Of a stretch of DNA of 64,000 nucleotides, positions 26,866 through 37,202 are shown piece by piece. Source of the stretch: Rhizobium sp. PP-CC-3A-592 (lineage in GTDB: Bacteria; Pseudomonadota; Alphaproteobacteria; Rhizobiales; Rhizobiaceae); contig NZ_QJSR01000002.1 of assembly GCF_003217095.1 (NCBI RefSeq), positions 961,404 through 1,025,403 of the forward strand. Direction: 5' to 3'. The first letter of the stretch is position 1, and the number at the start of each line of letters is the position of its first letter. The translations under genes and the position numbers were made by a program. The notes under the pieces are model-generated. The model did no database searches. It saw only the letters and a list, made by a program, of their open reading frames with translations, and was not told where the DNA came from.

Positions 26866-28245
26866 ATGAGCACCACCATCACCGACGCCCGTACTTGCCT
26901 CGCCGTGGTTCTTGCCGCGGGCGAGAGCACGCGGATGAAGTCCTCGATGTCGAAGGTGCTTCATCCCATCGCCGGCCGGGCGATGATCGCGCATGTGATG
27001 GAGTCGCTTGCCGGTGCCGGCATCCAGGCGGCCGCTCTCGTGGTGGGCCGCGATGCCGATGCGGTGGCCGCCGCCGCGCGCCGCGACGATCTGGCCCTGA
27101 CGACGCATCTGCAGACCGAGCGGCTGGGCACCGGTCATGCCGTGCTCGCTGCGCGGGAGGCGATCTTGAAGGGCTATGACGACGTGATCGTCGTTTTCGG
27201 GGATACGCCGCTCATCACCGCCGAACCGCTGAAGGCCGCGCGCGCGCGGCTGGCAGCCGGGGACGACGTCGTGGTCATCGGCTTTCGCACGGCCCGCCCG
27301 ACAGGCTACGGCCGGCTGATCATCGAGAACGACACGCTGCTGGCGATCCGCGAGGAGAAAGACGCCTCGGAGGCCGAGCGGGCGATCACCTATTGCAATG
27401 GCGGGCTGATGGCCATGAACGGCGCGCGGGCGCTCGAATTTCTCGACGCGATCGGCAACGCCAATGCCAAGGGCGAATATTACCTGACGGATGTGGTGGA
27501 AGTGGCGCGGGCCGCCGGCGCCCGCACGATCGCCATCGAAGCGCCCGAGACCGAACTGATGGGCTGCAACAACCGGGCGGAACTGGCGGCCATCGAAGCC
27601 GTCTGGCAGGCGCGTCGACGCCATGCGCTGATGGTCTCCGGCGTGTCGATGATCGCACCCGAGACCGTATTTCTCTCCTACGACACGCAGCTCGCGCAAG
27701 ACGTGCTGGTCGAGCCGAATGTCGTGTTCGGCCCCGGCGTGACCGTGGAGCGCGACGCCGTCATCCATGCGTTTTCGCATCTGGAAGGCGCGCATGTCTC
27801 GGCGGGCGCCACCGTCGGCCCCTATGCACGGCTTCGGCCGGGCGCGCATCTCGGGGAGAATGCCAAGGTCGGCAATTTCTGCGAGGTCAAGAAGGCCGAG
27901 ATCGGCGAGGGGGCCAAGATCAACCATCTGACCTATATCGGCGACGCTTTCGTGGGCGCGGGCACCAATATCGGCGCCGGCACGATCACCTGCAATTACG
28001 ACGGTGTGAACAAGCATGTCACACGCATCGGCGCGCAGGCCTTCATCGGCTCGAATTCCTCGCTGGTCGCACCCGTCACCATCGGTGACGGGGCGCTGGT
28101 TGCGTCCGGCAGCGTCATTACCGACGATGTGCCGGCCGATGCAGCCGCGTTCGGACGTGCCCGACAGACGCTGAAGCCCGGACGCGCGAAGCTGTTGCGC
28201 GAGCGGTACTTGGCCGAGAAGGCCGCCAAGAGCGGAAAGGCCTGA
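26866..28245 (+). CDS. glmU: Bifunctional N-acetylglucosamine-1-phosphate uridyltransferase / glucosamine-1-phosphate acetyltransferase
   Basis: A 459-residue enzyme making UDP-GlcNAc for peptidoglycan and lipid A. The N-terminal nucleotidyltransferase domain (1-230) has [20 protein letters not shown]; the usual LAAGxGTRM reads AGESTRM here. The C-terminal left-handed beta helix (250-450) is visible as hexapeptide repeats around [19 protein letters not shown] and [13 protein letters not shown] with the acetyltransferase His. ATG 26866 follows GGGAGAG. It is followed by glmS in the same direction. Confidence 0.96.
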   Translation: MSTTITDARTCLAVVLAAGESTRMKSSMSKVLHPIAGRAMIAHVMESLAGAGIQAAALVVGRDADAVAAAARRDDLALTTHLQTERLGTGHAVLAAREAILKGYDDVIVVFGDTPLITAEPLKAARARLAAGDDVVVIGFRTARPTGYGRLIIENDTLLAIREEKDASEAERAITYCNGGLMAMNGARALEFLDAIGNANAKGEYYLTDVVEVARAAGARTIAIEAPETELMGCNNRAELAAIEAVWQARRRHALMVSGVSMIAPETVFLSYDTQLAQDVLVEPNVVFGPGVTVERDAVIHAFSHLEGAHVSAGATVGPYARLRPGAHLGENAKVGNFCEVKKAEIGEGAKINHLTYIGDAFVGAGTNIGAGTITCNYDGVNKHVTRIGAQAFIGSNSSLVAPVTIGDGALVASGSVITDDVPADAAAFGRARQTLKPGRAKLLRERYLAEKAAKSGKA

Positions 28246-28271
28246 CCCGGCCAGCCGCGCCCGGCGGCGTT

Positions 28272-28304
28272 ACCGGCTGATACCGAAAGTGACGGTACGC
28301 CGGT
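28272..28304. repeat. Hairpin in the glmU-glmS spacer
   Basis: ACCGGC-TGA-TACCG pairs with CGGTA-C-GCCGGT around a 7-base loop, giving an 11-pair bulged stem 27 bases after glmU stops. It is followed by an A-run, not a T-run. It could be a processing or attenuation element in the glmU-glmS transcript. Confidence 0.4.
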
Positions 28305-28373
28305 TGCTCCCGGCGCAAAAAACAGTAGTCAGCTTGAGGCTTAAGGTCTGGGCTCGAAATATCGGAGAAGTTC

Positions 28374-30200
28374 ATGTGCGGCATCGTCGGCATCGTCGGG
28401 GCACGGCCCGTTTCGGAGAGGCTGGTCGATGCCCTCAAGCGGCTCGAATATCGCGGCTATGATTCGGCCGGTGTGGCGACGATCCATGACGGCCAGCTCG
28501 ACCGTCGGCGCGCCGAAGGCAAGTTGTTCAACCTGGAAACGAAGCTCGCCGGCGATCCGCTTCCCGGCCTGATCGGCATCGCGCACACGCGCTGGGCGAC
28601 GCATGGCGCACCGACGGAGAACAACGCCCATCCGCATTTCACCGATGGCGTCGCCGTCGTGCACAACGGGATCATCGAGAATTTCTCCGAGATCAAGGAC
28701 GCGCTGATCGCGGACGGCGCGACCTTCTCGACGCAGACGGACACAGAGGTCGTCGCGCAGCTTCTCGCCAAGCTTCGGCGGGACGGGCTCGACGCGAAGC
28801 AGGCCATGCAGGCGATGCTGCGGTCCGTTACCGGTGCCTACGCGCTGGCGGTCCTGTTCGCCGATACGCCGGATACGATCCTCGCAGCCCGTTCCGGCCC
28901 GCCGCTTGCGGTCGGCTATGGCGAGCAAGAGATGTTTCTCGGCTCGGATGCCATCGCACTTGCGCCCTTCACCAACGAGATCACCTATCTCAACGATGGC
29001 GACTGGGCCGTGCTGACGGCGGATGGCGTCGAAATTCTCGACCATGACGGCAACCCTGTGACGCGTCCGCGGCAGGTGTCGATCGCCGCCGCCTACATGG
29101 TGGACAAGGGCAACCACCGGCACTTCATGGAAAAGGAGATTTACGAGCAGCCGGAGGTCATCTCGCATGCGCTCGGCCATTACGTCGATTTCACGGAAAA
29201 CCGCGTCAGCGCTGCCGCCTCGGCTATCGATTTCGCCCGGATCCCGAGCCTTGCCATCGCGGCCTGCGGCACGGCCTATCTCGCTGGTTTGATCGGCAAA
29301 TACTGGTTCGAGCGCTATGCGCGGCTGCCGGTGGAGATCGATGTCGCCTCCGAGTTCCGCTATCGCGATATTCCCCTGTCGCCCGATGCGGCGGCGCTGT
29401 TCATCTCCCAATCCGGTGAGACGGCGGACACGCTGGCGTCGCTGCGCTACTGCAAGGATCTCGGCCTGACGATCGGCGCGGTCGTCAACGCGAGCGAATC
29501 GACCATTGCCCGCTCGTCGGATGCCGTCTTCCCGATTCTCGCCGGTCCGGAAATCGGCGTCGCCTCCACCAAGGCCTTTACCTGCCAGCTGGCCGTGCTC
29601 GCGGCACTTGCCGTGGGGGCAGGGCGCGCGCGCGGCACGATCTCGATCGAGGAAGAGCGTGTTCTCGTGCGGCATCTTGCCGAGATGCCGCGGATCATGG
29701 CGAGCGTTCTCAACGCCATCCAGCCGAAGATGGAAAGCCTCGCGCGCGAGCTCTCCAAGTGCCGGGACGTTCTCTATCTCGGCCGTGGCACCAGCTTTCC
29801 GCTCGCCATGGAGGGCGCGCTGAAGCTGAAGGAGATTTCCTATATCCACGCCGAGGGCTATGCGGCCGGCGAGCTGAAGCATGGGCCGATCGCGCTGATC
29901 GACGAGAACATGCCTGTCATCGTGATCGCGCCGCACGACCGGTTCTTCGAGAAGACCATCTCGAACATGCAGGAGGTCGCAGCCCGCGGCGGCCGGATCA
30001 TCTTCATCACCGATGAGCGGGGCGTGGCCGCTTCCAAGTTGGAGACCATGAGCACGATCGTGCTGCCGAACGTGGACGAACTGATTGCGCCGATGATCTT
30101 CTCGCTGCCGATCCAGCTTCTGGCCTACCACACCGCCGTGTTCATGGGCACGGATGTGGACCAGCCGCGAAATCTCGCAAAGTCCGTCACGGTCGAATAG
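28374..30200 (+). CDS. glmS: Glutamine--fructose-6-phosphate aminotransferase (isomerizing)
   Basis: A 608-residue enzyme for the first committed step of amino-sugar synthesis. Cys2 of MCGIVGIVG is the glutaminase nucleophile; TRWATHGAPTENNAHPH and HNGIIENF complete that domain (1-240). Two SIS sugar-phosphate isomerase domains follow, with SQSGETADT and RGTSFPLAMEGALKLKE. The C terminus ends KSVTVE as in the family. It lies 128 bases after glmU, so the two genes of the pathway are probably cotranscribed. Confidence 0.97.
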   Translation: MCGIVGIVGARPVSERLVDALKRLEYRGYDSAGVATIHDGQLDRRRAEGKLFNLETKLAGDPLPGLIGIAHTRWATHGAPTENNAHPHFTDGVAVVHNGIIENFSEIKDALIADGATFSTQTDTEVVAQLLAKLRRDGLDAKQAMQAMLRSVTGAYALAVLFADTPDTILAARSGPPLAVGYGEQEMFLGSDAIALAPFTNEITYLNDGDWAVLTADGVEILDHDGNPVTRPRQVSIAAAYMVDKGNHRHFMEKEIYEQPEVISHALGHYVDFTENRVSAAASAIDFARIPSLAIAACGTAYLAGLIGKYWFERYARLPVEIDVASEFRYRDIPLSPDAAALFISQSGETADTLASLRYCKDLGLTIGAVVNASESTIARSSDAVFPILAGPEIGVASTKAFTCQLAVLAALAVGAGRARGTISIEEERVLVRHLAEMPRIMASVLNAIQPKMESLARELSKCRDVLYLGRGTSFPLAMEGALKLKEISYIHAEGYAAGELKHGPIALIDENMPVIVIAPHDRFFEKTISNMQEVAARGGRIIFITDERGVAASKLETMSTIVLPNVDELIAPMIFSLPIQLLAYHTAVFMGTDVDQPRNLAKSVTVE

Positions 30201-30318
30201 CGGCTTTGGCGCGCAGTTGCAGCATGCGCGGTTGCAGTGCAGCTTTTACCATTGTCCGCCCGGCGGCAACGCCATATCATTCGTTTGCGGCCGCGAACCG
30301 AGTGCCGATGGAATCAGC

Positions 30319-31029
30319 ATGACCGAAGCTCCGACGCGCATCTCCCTTGCCACCCGTCTGCGAAACAATTTTCTCGCGGGTCTGGTCATCTGCGCGCCGA
30401 TCGCCATCACGCTCTGGCTGACCTGGAGCTTCGTGCGCTGGGCCGACAGCTGGGTGAAACCCTATATTCCCGCGCGCTACAACCCGGACAGCTATTTGAA
30501 TTTCGCCGTGCCGGGTTTCGGCCTCCTGATCGCGCTGATCGTCATCACCATCATCGGCTTTCTCGGCAAAAACCTCATCGGGCGATCCGTCGTCAACCTC
30601 GGCGAACAGGTGCTGAACCGCACGCCGCTCGTGCGCGGTCTCTACAAAAGCCTGAAGCAGATTTTCGAGACGGTGCTGAAGGAACAGGGCACGCCGTTCA
30701 ACAAGGCGGCGCTGATCGAGTATCCGAGCGCCGGGCTCTGGTCGCTGGTGTTCATAGCCACGGATGCCAAGGGCGAGATCGCCTCGAAATTCGACGCGAT
30801 GGGGCGTGACATGGTGGCCTGCTTCATGCCGCCGACCCCGGTGCCGACGGCGGGGTTCCTCGTCTTCGTTCAGCGCGAGAAGATCGTGCCGCTCGACATG
30901 AGCGCCGAGGATGCCGCCAAGATCGTCATTTCGGTTGGGCTGGTCACGCCGCCGGAAGGCGGGCCTGTGGCGACGACGCGCAAAGGCCGCAAGGCTGCCG
31001 AGGCCGCTCCGGTTGTCATCGAATCCTGA
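30319..31029 (+). CDS. DUF502 family membrane protein
   Basis: A 236-residue protein with two strong helices (FLAGLVICAPIAITLWLTW and FGLLIALIVITIIGFLG) followed by a conserved cytoplasmic DUF502 region: RTPLVRGLYKSLKQIFETVL, VFIATDAKGEIA, and FMPPTPVPTAGFLVFV. Members occur widely next to recG in alphaproteobacteria; function is not established. The C-terminal 30 residues are Lys/Ala-rich and look disordered. Convergent with recG, with three bases between stops. Confidence 0.88.
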   Translation: MTEAPTRISLATRLRNNFLAGLVICAPIAITLWLTWSFVRWADSWVKPYIPARYNPDSYLNFAVPGFGLLIALIVITIIGFLGKNLIGRSVVNLGEQVLNRTPLVRGLYKSLKQIFETVLKEQGTPFNKAALIEYPSAGLWSLVFIATDAKGEIASKFDAMGRDMVACFMPPTPVPTAGFLVFVQREKIVPLDMSAEDAAKIVISVGLVTPPEGGPVATTRKGRKAAEAAPVVIES

Positions 31030-31032
31030 CGT

Positions 31033-33138
31033 TCATCCGGCTCGCAGGAACCGGATCGCCTCATCGCGGCGGTGAAGATAGAGCAGCGTTCGCAAGGCTT
31101 CGCCGCGCGGTGTGGTGAGATCGGGATCGCGCTCGATCACATAGGCTGCATCCTTGCGCGCAATCTCCAGAAGATCGGCATGGGCCTCGAGGCTCGCGAT
31201 GCGAAAGCCCGGCGTGCCGGACTGCCGCGTGCCCAGCAGTTCGCCTTCGCCCCGAAGCTTCAGATCTTCCTCGGCAATCACGAAGCCGTCCTCCGTGTCC
31301 CGCAGGATGGACAGGCGGGCGTGGGCCGTCTGGCTGAGCGGCCCCTTGTAGAGCAGGATGCAGCTCGAGGCCTGATCGCCTCGGCCGACGCGGCCGCGCA
31401 ACTGATGGAGCTGGGCGAGGCCGAAGCGCTCGGCATGCTCGATGACCATGATCGTCGCATCCGGCACGTCCACCCCGACCTCCACCACTGTCGTCGCGAC
31501 GAGAAGGCGCGTTTCGCCGTTCTTGAAAGCGAGCATGGCCGCATCCTTGTCAGGACCGGCCATGCGGCCATGAATGAGGCCCGCGACGGGGCCGAGACGG
31601 GCAACGAGGATCTGGAAGCGTTCGTCGGCGGACATGAGGTCGGAGAGTTCCGACTCTTCCACCAGCGGGCAGATCCAGTAGATCTTCTTGCCTTCCTCGA
31701 TCGCCCTGCGCAATCGCTCCACGATGTCGTCCAGCCGCTCCGTCGGCAGCGTCACCGTCTGGATCGGCTTGCGGCCGGCGGGCTTTTCCGTGAGCTTGGA
31801 AACGTCCATATCGCCGAAGGCCGCGAGCACGAGCGTGCGGGGGATCGGCGTTGCGGTCATGACCAGCATGTGCGGCGAGACGCCCTTGGCTGTCAGCCGG
31901 AGGCGCTGGTGGACGCCGAAGCGGTGCTGCTCATCCACGACCGCCAGCAACAGGCGATGATAGGAGACCGTGTCCTGAAAAAGCGCGTGGGTGCCGATGA
32001 CGATATCCGTTTCGCCGGAGGCCAGACGCTCGAGCACGGCGTCACGTTCGCGGCTTTTCGTGCGGCCGGTCAGCACGTCGATCTTCACGCCTGCTGGGCC
32101 TGCAAGCCGGCTGAGTGTCGTAAAATGCTGGCGGGCCAGAATTTCCGTTGGCGCCATGAGCGCGGCTTGCCCGCCGGCCTCAACGGCTGCCAGCATCGCC
32201 ATCAGCGCGACGGCCGTCTTGCCCGAGCCGACGTCGCCCTGGAGAAGCCGAAGCATCCGCTCCTCGCGCGCCATGTCGGCAAGGATTTCGGCGACCGCCG
32301 CGGTCTGGCTTCCGGTCAGGGAGAACGGCAAGGCGGAGATGACGGGGCCGCTCAGCGCGCCCGTCGCCTTGACCGGGGTTCCCGGCAGGATGCGCAGGCG
32401 CTGGCGGACGAGTGAGAGGGATAGCTGCCCGGCCAGGAACTCGTCATAGGCAAGCCGTCGACGTGCCGGTGCGCGCGGATCGATGTCCGTGGCGTCGCGC
32501 GGCTCGTGCAGAGCGATGAAGGCGTCGCGGACGGAGAGGAAACCCTGCTTCTCTAAAAGAGCCTCGTCCAGCCACTCCGGGAAGTTCGGTATCCGCGTCA
32601 GCGCCGCCTCAATCGTGCGACGCAATGTCTTTGGGGAAAGGCCGGCTGTCAGACCATAGACCGGCTCGACGAGGGCCATGGTCTCCGCGTCCTCCTCGCG
32701 GACCATCAGATCGGGATGCACCATCGACGCGCGGCCGTTGAACCAATCGATCTTTCCCGAGACGATGACGATGTCGTCGATCGGCAGCTGCTTCTCCAGC
32801 CAGTTGCCTTTGACCTTGAAGAAGGTCAGCGCCAACTCGCCGGTATCGTCCTGCAGGAAGACCCGGTAGGGCATGGAGGAGCGGCCAGGCGGCGGCGGCT
32901 GGTGGCGATCGATCCGGCCCTTGATGGTGACGATGGCGCCGGCAAGCGCATTCATCACGCCCGGCTGGTGGCGGCGGTCCACGATCGAGTGCGGCGCGTG
33001 GAAGAGAAGGTCCACCACGCGGCAGTCCTCGATGCTCTCGCGACCGAACAACCGGGCGAGAAACTCGCCGACTTTGGGGCCGACGCCGGGCAGCGTATCG
33101 AGCGAGGCAAAAAGCGGGTCGAGAAGGGCAGGGCGCAT
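31033..33138 (-). CDS. recG: ATP-dependent DNA helicase RecG
   Basis: A 701-residue helicase that remodels stalled replication forks and branched DNA. The N-terminal wedge/OB domain (about 1-250) precedes the helicase core: Walker A GDVGSGKTAVALMA, motif II DEQHRFGV, motif III TATPIPRTL, and motif VI QLRGRVGRGDQ. The TRG-like C terminus (EDLKLRGEGELLGTRQSG) is present. Length is normal. Divergent from sdhE-mfd, an arrangement conserved in rhizobia as I remember it. Confidence 0.96.
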   Translation of the reverse strand: MRPALLDPLFASLDTLPGVGPKVGEFLARLFGRESIEDCRVVDLLFHAPHSIVDRRHQPGVMNALAGAIVTIKGRIDRHQPPPPGRSSMPYRVFLQDDTGELALTFFKVKGNWLEKQLPIDDIVIVSGKIDWFNGRASMVHPDLMVREEDAETMALVEPVYGLTAGLSPKTLRRTIEAALTRIPNFPEWLDEALLEKQGFLSVRDAFIALHEPRDATDIDPRAPARRRLAYDEFLAGQLSLSLVRQRLRILPGTPVKATGALSGPVISALPFSLTGSQTAAVAEILADMAREERMLRLLQGDVGSGKTAVALMAMLAAVEAGGQAALMAPTEILARQHFTTLSRLAGPAGVKIDVLTGRTKSRERDAVLERLASGETDIVIGTHALFQDTVSYHRLLLAVVDEQHRFGVHQRLRLTAKGVSPHMLVMTATPIPRTLVLAAFGDMDVSKLTEKPAGRKPIQTVTLPTERLDDIVERLRRAIEEGKKIYWICPLVEESELSDLMSADERFQILVARLGPVAGLIHGRMAGPDKDAAMLAFKNGETRLLVATTVVEVGVDVPDATIMVIEHAERFGLAQLHQLRGRVGRGDQASSCILLYKGPLSQTAHARLSILRDTEDGFVIAEEDLKLRGEGELLGTRQSGTPGFRIASLEAHADLLEIARKDAAYVIERDPDLTTPRGEALRTLLYLHRRDEAIRFLRAG

Positions 33139-33292
33139 CGGGGAACTTCACTTGACGAAACGGACTTTGGCAAGGCTGACAAGTCGTTGTGCAGCGTTTA
33201 TAGGAGCGGCGGGACCGTGGCAGCAAGGCTCAATTTCGCTCGTCCCGAACGACGGTCACGGCACCGGTCATACGCCGCAAGAGGGACAGTCC

Positions 33293-33613
33293 ATGACAGG
33301 CATCACCCGCACCAGTGCCGATCTCGATCTGCGCCGCCGCAAGATCCTCTTCCGGGCGTGGCATCGGGGCTTGCGCGAGATGGATCTCGTCTTCGGGCAA
33401 TTCGCCGATAACGAGCTGGCCGACCTGCCGGATGCCGATCTCGACGAACTCGAGCGCATCATGGCTGAGGAAGACAATGATCTCGTGAAATGGATCCTCG
33501 GCGAACGCGACCTGCCCGACCATTTCCGCACGCCGCTCTTCGCACGCATCTCCGCCTACCGTCCGGATTTCGAACCGCAGTCGGGACCGGCGGCCACAGG
33601 ACCTTCTGAATGA
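33293..33613 (+). CDS. sdhE: FAD assembly factor SdhE (succinate dehydrogenase factor 2)
   Basis: A 106-residue protein of the SdhE/YgfY/Sdh5 family, which promotes covalent attachment of FAD to succinate dehydrogenase. The conserved core is RRRKILFRAWHRGLREMDL with the functional RG motif, followed by an acidic helix bundle (DLDELERIMAEEDNDLVKWI). GAGGGAC lies eight bases before the ATG. Its stop overlaps the mfd start (ATGA), indicating coupled translation. Confidence 0.92.
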   Translation: MTGITRTSADLDLRRRKILFRAWHRGLREMDLVFGQFADNELADLPDADLDELERIMAEEDNDLVKWILGERDLPDHFRTPLFARISAYRPDFEPQSGPAATGPSE

Positions 33614-36600
33614 TTGCCGGATTTGACAAGAAAAAGATCGCGGGCGTCGCGCGCGAGATCACCATCGGGCCTGTGCCGGCTGGCGTCGAGCCGCTGCTGC
33701 TGGCCGAGATCGCGCGTGCGGAAGGTCCCGTCGCCTACATCCTGTCCGACGGGCAGCGGCTTGCCGATGTCGAGCAGATGCTGGGCTTTGCCGCACCCGA
33801 TATTCCCGTGCTCACTTTACCGGGTTGGGACTGTCTTCCGTACGACCGCGTTTCCCCGAGCGCGGATGTTTCCGCCCGGCGGCTGTCGGCACTGAGCGCA
33901 CTGATCGCGCATGCCCGGAAGCCGCATCCGGCCATCGTGCTGGTGACCGTCAACGCGGCGCTGCAGAAGATGGCGCCGAAGGACGTGATCGAGGGGCTCG
34001 CCTTCTCCGCCCGGCCGGGTGCGAACATCCGCATGGACGACGTCGCGGCCCTTCTGTCGCGCAACGGGTTCGAGCGCGTGGCGACCGTGCGCGAGGTCGG
34101 CGAATACGCCGTGCGCGGCGGTATTCTCGATGTCTTCGTTCCCGGCAGCGCGGAGCCTGTGCGGCTGGACTTCTTCGGCGACACGCTGGAGACCATCCGG
34201 TCCTTCGACCCCGCAAGCCAGCGCACGACGGGGCAGGCGCGGTCGCTCGACCTTAATCCGATGAGCGAGGTTTCGCTGACGCCGGAAACGATCAGCCATT
34301 TCCGGACGCGGTATCTGGCGCTGTTCGGCGCGACGACGCGTGATGATGCGCTGTATCAAGCCGTCTCCGAAGGTCGGCGTTATGCGGGCATGGAGCACTG
34401 GCTGCCGCTGTTCTACGACACGCTCGACAGCGTGTTCGATTATCTTCCCGGCTTCCGCATCGTCACGGACCATGTGGTGCGGGAGGCTGCGGCCGAGCGC
34501 TCCAAGCTCGTCCACGACTATTACGATGCGCGGCGCGAATCGGGGGTGGGCAAGCATCAGGCATCGCAGGGCACGCCCTACAAGCCGGTGCCGCCGGAGC
34601 AGCTTTATCTGACGGCGGACCAGTTTTCCGCAGCCCTTGCCAGCGGCGATGCCATTCGCTTGTCGCCCTTCTCCGAGCCGGAAGGCGAGGGCCGCAAGGT
34701 CGTGACCATCGACGCGCGCCTCGGTGTGCGCTGGGCGAAGAACGCCAACGAGAGCGCGCCGGAGGGCGAGCGCGTCAACGTGTTCGACCAGGCCGTCAAA
34801 TACATCGCCGACAAGCGCGCCAAGGGTGCCAAGGTGCTCGTCACCGGCTGGTCCGAAGGATCGCTCGACCGGTTGCTCCAGGTGCTGGCAGAGCATGGGC
34901 TCGGCAACATCAAGCCGGTCGCGTCCTTCGGCGAGGTCGGCAAGCTGACGTCGGGCGAAGCTGCGGCTGCCGTCCTCAGCCTCGAGAGCGGTTTCGAGAG
35001 CGGCGATCTCGTCGTTATCGGCGAGCAGGATATTCTCGGCGACCGGATGGTGCGCCGCTCCAAGCGCCGCAAGCGCGGGGCCGACTTCATCGCCGAAGTG
35101 GCGGGGCTCGACGAGGGCTCGATCGTCGTTCACGCCGAGCATGGCATCGGGCGGTTCGTCGGGCTGCGCACCATCGAGGCCGCCGGTGCGCCCCATGCCT
35201 GCCTGGAACTCGTCTATGCCGACGATGCCAAGCTCTATCTGCCGGTCGAGAACATTGATCTGCTCTCCCGCTACGGCTCGGAAGGCAGCGATGCCATTCT
35301 CGATAAGCTGGGCGGTGTGGCGTGGCAGGCGCGCAAGGCCAAGCTGAAGAAGCGGCTGCTGGACATGGCCGGTGGCCTCATCCGCATCGCGGCCGAGCGG
35401 CTGACGCGGCGCGCACCGGTGCTGACGACGCCCGAAGGGATCTACGACGAATTTGCCGCGCGCTTCCCCTATGACGAGACCGAGGACCAGATGACCTCGA
35501 TCGAGGCCGTGCGGGACGATCTCGGCGCCGGCCGGCCGATGGACCGGCTGGTGTGCGGCGACGTCGGCTTCGGCAAGACCGAGGTCGCACTGCGTGCCGC
35601 CTTCATCGCGGCGATGAACGGCGTGCAGGTCGCGGTCGTCGTTCCCACGACGCTTCTTGCCCGCCAGCACTTCAAGTCTTTCACGGAGCGCTTCCGCGGC
35701 CTGCCGATCCGGCTGGCGCAGGCCTCGCGCCTCGTCGGCTCCAAGGAACTGGCGCTGACGAAGAAGGAGGTTGCCGAGGGCAAGACCGATATCGTGGTCG
35801 GCACCCACGCGTTGCTCGGCAGCGCCATCAACTTCGCCAATCTCGGCCTTCTCATCATCGATGAGGAGCAGCATTTCGGCGTGAAGCACAAGGAGCGGCT
35901 GAAGGAGCTGAAGTCCGACGTTCACGTGCTGACGCTTTCGGCGACGCCGATCCCGCGGACGCTGCAGCTTGCCCTTACCGGCGTGCGGGAGCTGTCCTTG
36001 ATCACCACACCGCCTGTCGATCGCATGGCCGTGCGCACGTTCATCTCGCCCTTCGACGCGCTGGTGATCCGCGAGACGCTGATGCGCGAGCATTATCGCG
36101 GCGGCCAGAGCTTCTACGTCTGCCCGCGGCTCGCCGATCTCGACGACGTGCAGGCGTTTCTTCAGTCCGACGTGCCGGAACTGAAGGTCGCGATCGCCCA
36201 CGGGCAGATGCCGGCGACCGAACTCGAGGACATCATGAACGCCTTCTACGAAGGGCGGTACGATGTGCTTCTGTCGACCACGATCGTGGAGTCCGGGCTC
36301 GACGTGCCCCGCGCCAACACGCTGATCGTCCACCGGGCGGATATGTTCGGGCTGGCGCAGCTCTATCAGCTGCGCGGCCGCGTCGGCCGGTCGAAGGTGC
36401 GGGCGTTCGCGCTGTTCACGCTGCCGGTCAACAAGACGCTGACGGGACCTGCCGAACGGCGGCTCAAGGTGCTGCAATCGCTCGATACGCTCGGCGCGGG
36501 CTTCCAGCTCGCGAGCCACGACCTCGACATTCGCGGCGCGGGGAACCTGCTCGGCGACGAGCAGTCCGGTCATATCAAGGAAGTCGGTTTCGAGCTCTAC

Positions 36601-37113
36601 CAGCAGATGCTGGAGGAAGCGGTTGCCGAACTGAAGGGCGACGACGAGGTGACCGACAGCGGCTGGTCGCCGCAGATCTCGGTCGGCACGCCGGTGATGA
36701 TCCCGGATGACTACGTGCCGGATCTCCATCTCCGTCTGATGCTCTATCGCCGGCTCGGGGAAATCACCGAGCTTGCCGATATCGACGCCTTCGGCGCCGA
36801 GTTGATCGACCGGTTCGGGCCGTTGCCGATCGAGGTTCAGCACCTGCTGAAGATCGTCTACGTCAAGTCGCTCTGCCGGACCGCCAATGTCGAGAAGCTG
36901 GATGCCGGGCCGAAGGGTGTCGTCGTGCATTTCCGCAATCGCGATTTCCCGAATCCGGCGGGCCTCGTCGGCTACATCGCCAAGCAGGGAACGCTCGCCA
37001 AGGTACGACAGGACCAAAGCATCTTCTTCCAGCGGGATTATCCGACGCCGGAGAAGCGGCTTGGCGGTGCTGCCATGCTGATGACGCAGCTTGCAGGCAT
37101 AGCAAAGGGATGA
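33610..37113 (+). CDS. mfd: Transcription-repair coupling factor
   Basis: A 1167-residue translocase that removes RNA polymerase stalled at lesions and recruits UvrA. In order: UvrB-homology module (1-350), RNA-polymerase interaction domain starting GSIVVHAEHGIGRFVG (about 505), and the RecG-like motor with Walker A GDVGFGKTEVALRAAF, motif II DEEQHFGVKHKERLK and LSATPIPRTLQLALTG. The QLRGRVGRS motif follows, and a C-terminal TRCF domain from about 1010. Full length for the family. uvrA is also in this window at 46.8 kb, though unlinked in transcription. Confidence 0.97.
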   Translation: MIAGFDKKKIAGVAREITIGPVPAGVEPLLLAEIARAEGPVAYILSDGQRLADVEQMLGFAAPDIPVLTLPGWDCLPYDRVSPSADVSARRLSALSALIAHARKPHPAIVLVTVNAALQKMAPKDVIEGLAFSARPGANIRMDDVAALLSRNGFERVATVREVGEYAVRGGILDVFVPGSAEPVRLDFFGDTLETIRSFDPASQRTTGQARSLDLNPMSEVSLTPETISHFRTRYLALFGATTRDDALYQAVSEGRRYAGMEHWLPLFYDTLDSVFDYLPGFRIVTDHVVREAAAERSKLVHDYYDARRESGVGKHQASQGTPYKPVPPEQLYLTADQFSAALASGDAIRLSPFSEPEGEGRKVVTIDARLGVRWAKNANESAPEGERVNVFDQAVKYIADKRAKGAKVLVTGWSEGSLDRLLQVLAEHGLGNIKPVASFGEVGKLTSGEAAAAVLSLESGFESGDLVVIGEQDILGDRMVRRSKRRKRGADFIAEVAGLDEGSIVVHAEHGIGRFVGLRTIEAAGAPHACLELVYADDAKLYLPVENIDLLSRYGSEGSDAILDKLGGVAWQARKAKLKKRLLDMAGGLIRIAAERLTRRAPVLTTPEGIYDEFAARFPYDETEDQMTSIEAVRDDLGAGRPMDRLVCGDVGFGKTEVALRAAFIAAMNGVQVAVVVPTTLLARQHFKSFTERFRGLPIRLAQASRLVGSKELALTKKEVAEGKTDIVVGTHALLGSAINFANLGLLIIDEEQHFGVKHKERLKELKSDVHVLTLSATPIPRTLQLALTGVRELSLITTPPVDRMAVRTFISPFDALVIRETLMREHYRGGQSFYVCPRLADLDDVQAFLQSDVPELKVAIAHGQMPATELEDIMNAFYEGRYDVLLSTTIVESGLDVPRANTLIVHRADMFGLAQLYQLRGRVGRSKVRAFALFTLPVNKTLTGPAERRLKVLQSLDTLGAGFQLASHDLDIRGAGNLLGDEQSGHIKEVGFELYQQMLEEAVAELKGDDEVTDSGWSPQISVGTPVMIPDDYVPDLHLRLMLYRRLGEITELADIDAFGAELIDRFGPLPIEVQHLLKIVYVKSLCRTANVEKLDAGPKGVVVHFRNRDFPNPAGLVGYIAKQGTLAKVRQDQSIFFQRDYPTPEKRLGGAAMLMTQLAGIAKG

Positions 37114-37147
37114 CCCCCTGTACGTGAGAAATATCTGATTTACAGGA

Positions 37148-37176
37148 TTGACACGCTATTGGTGTCGCGCAACATT
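37148..37176 (+). promoter_or_regulatory. Candidate housekeeping promoter
   Basis: TTGACA at 37148-37153, a 17-base spacer, and AACATT at 37171-37176, about 27 bases before the hypothetical gene at 37203. The -35 is consensus while the -10 is weak. Confidence 0.4.
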
Positions 37177-37202
37177 GTCACTCGTTAGGCGGGAGAATGA
37201 CA

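Noticed and set aside
33817..37017. A 1066-codon open frame opposite mfd
   Set aside because: It mirrors the coding frame of mfd with Arg/His/Gln-rich translation and no motif. High GC keeps antisense frames open.
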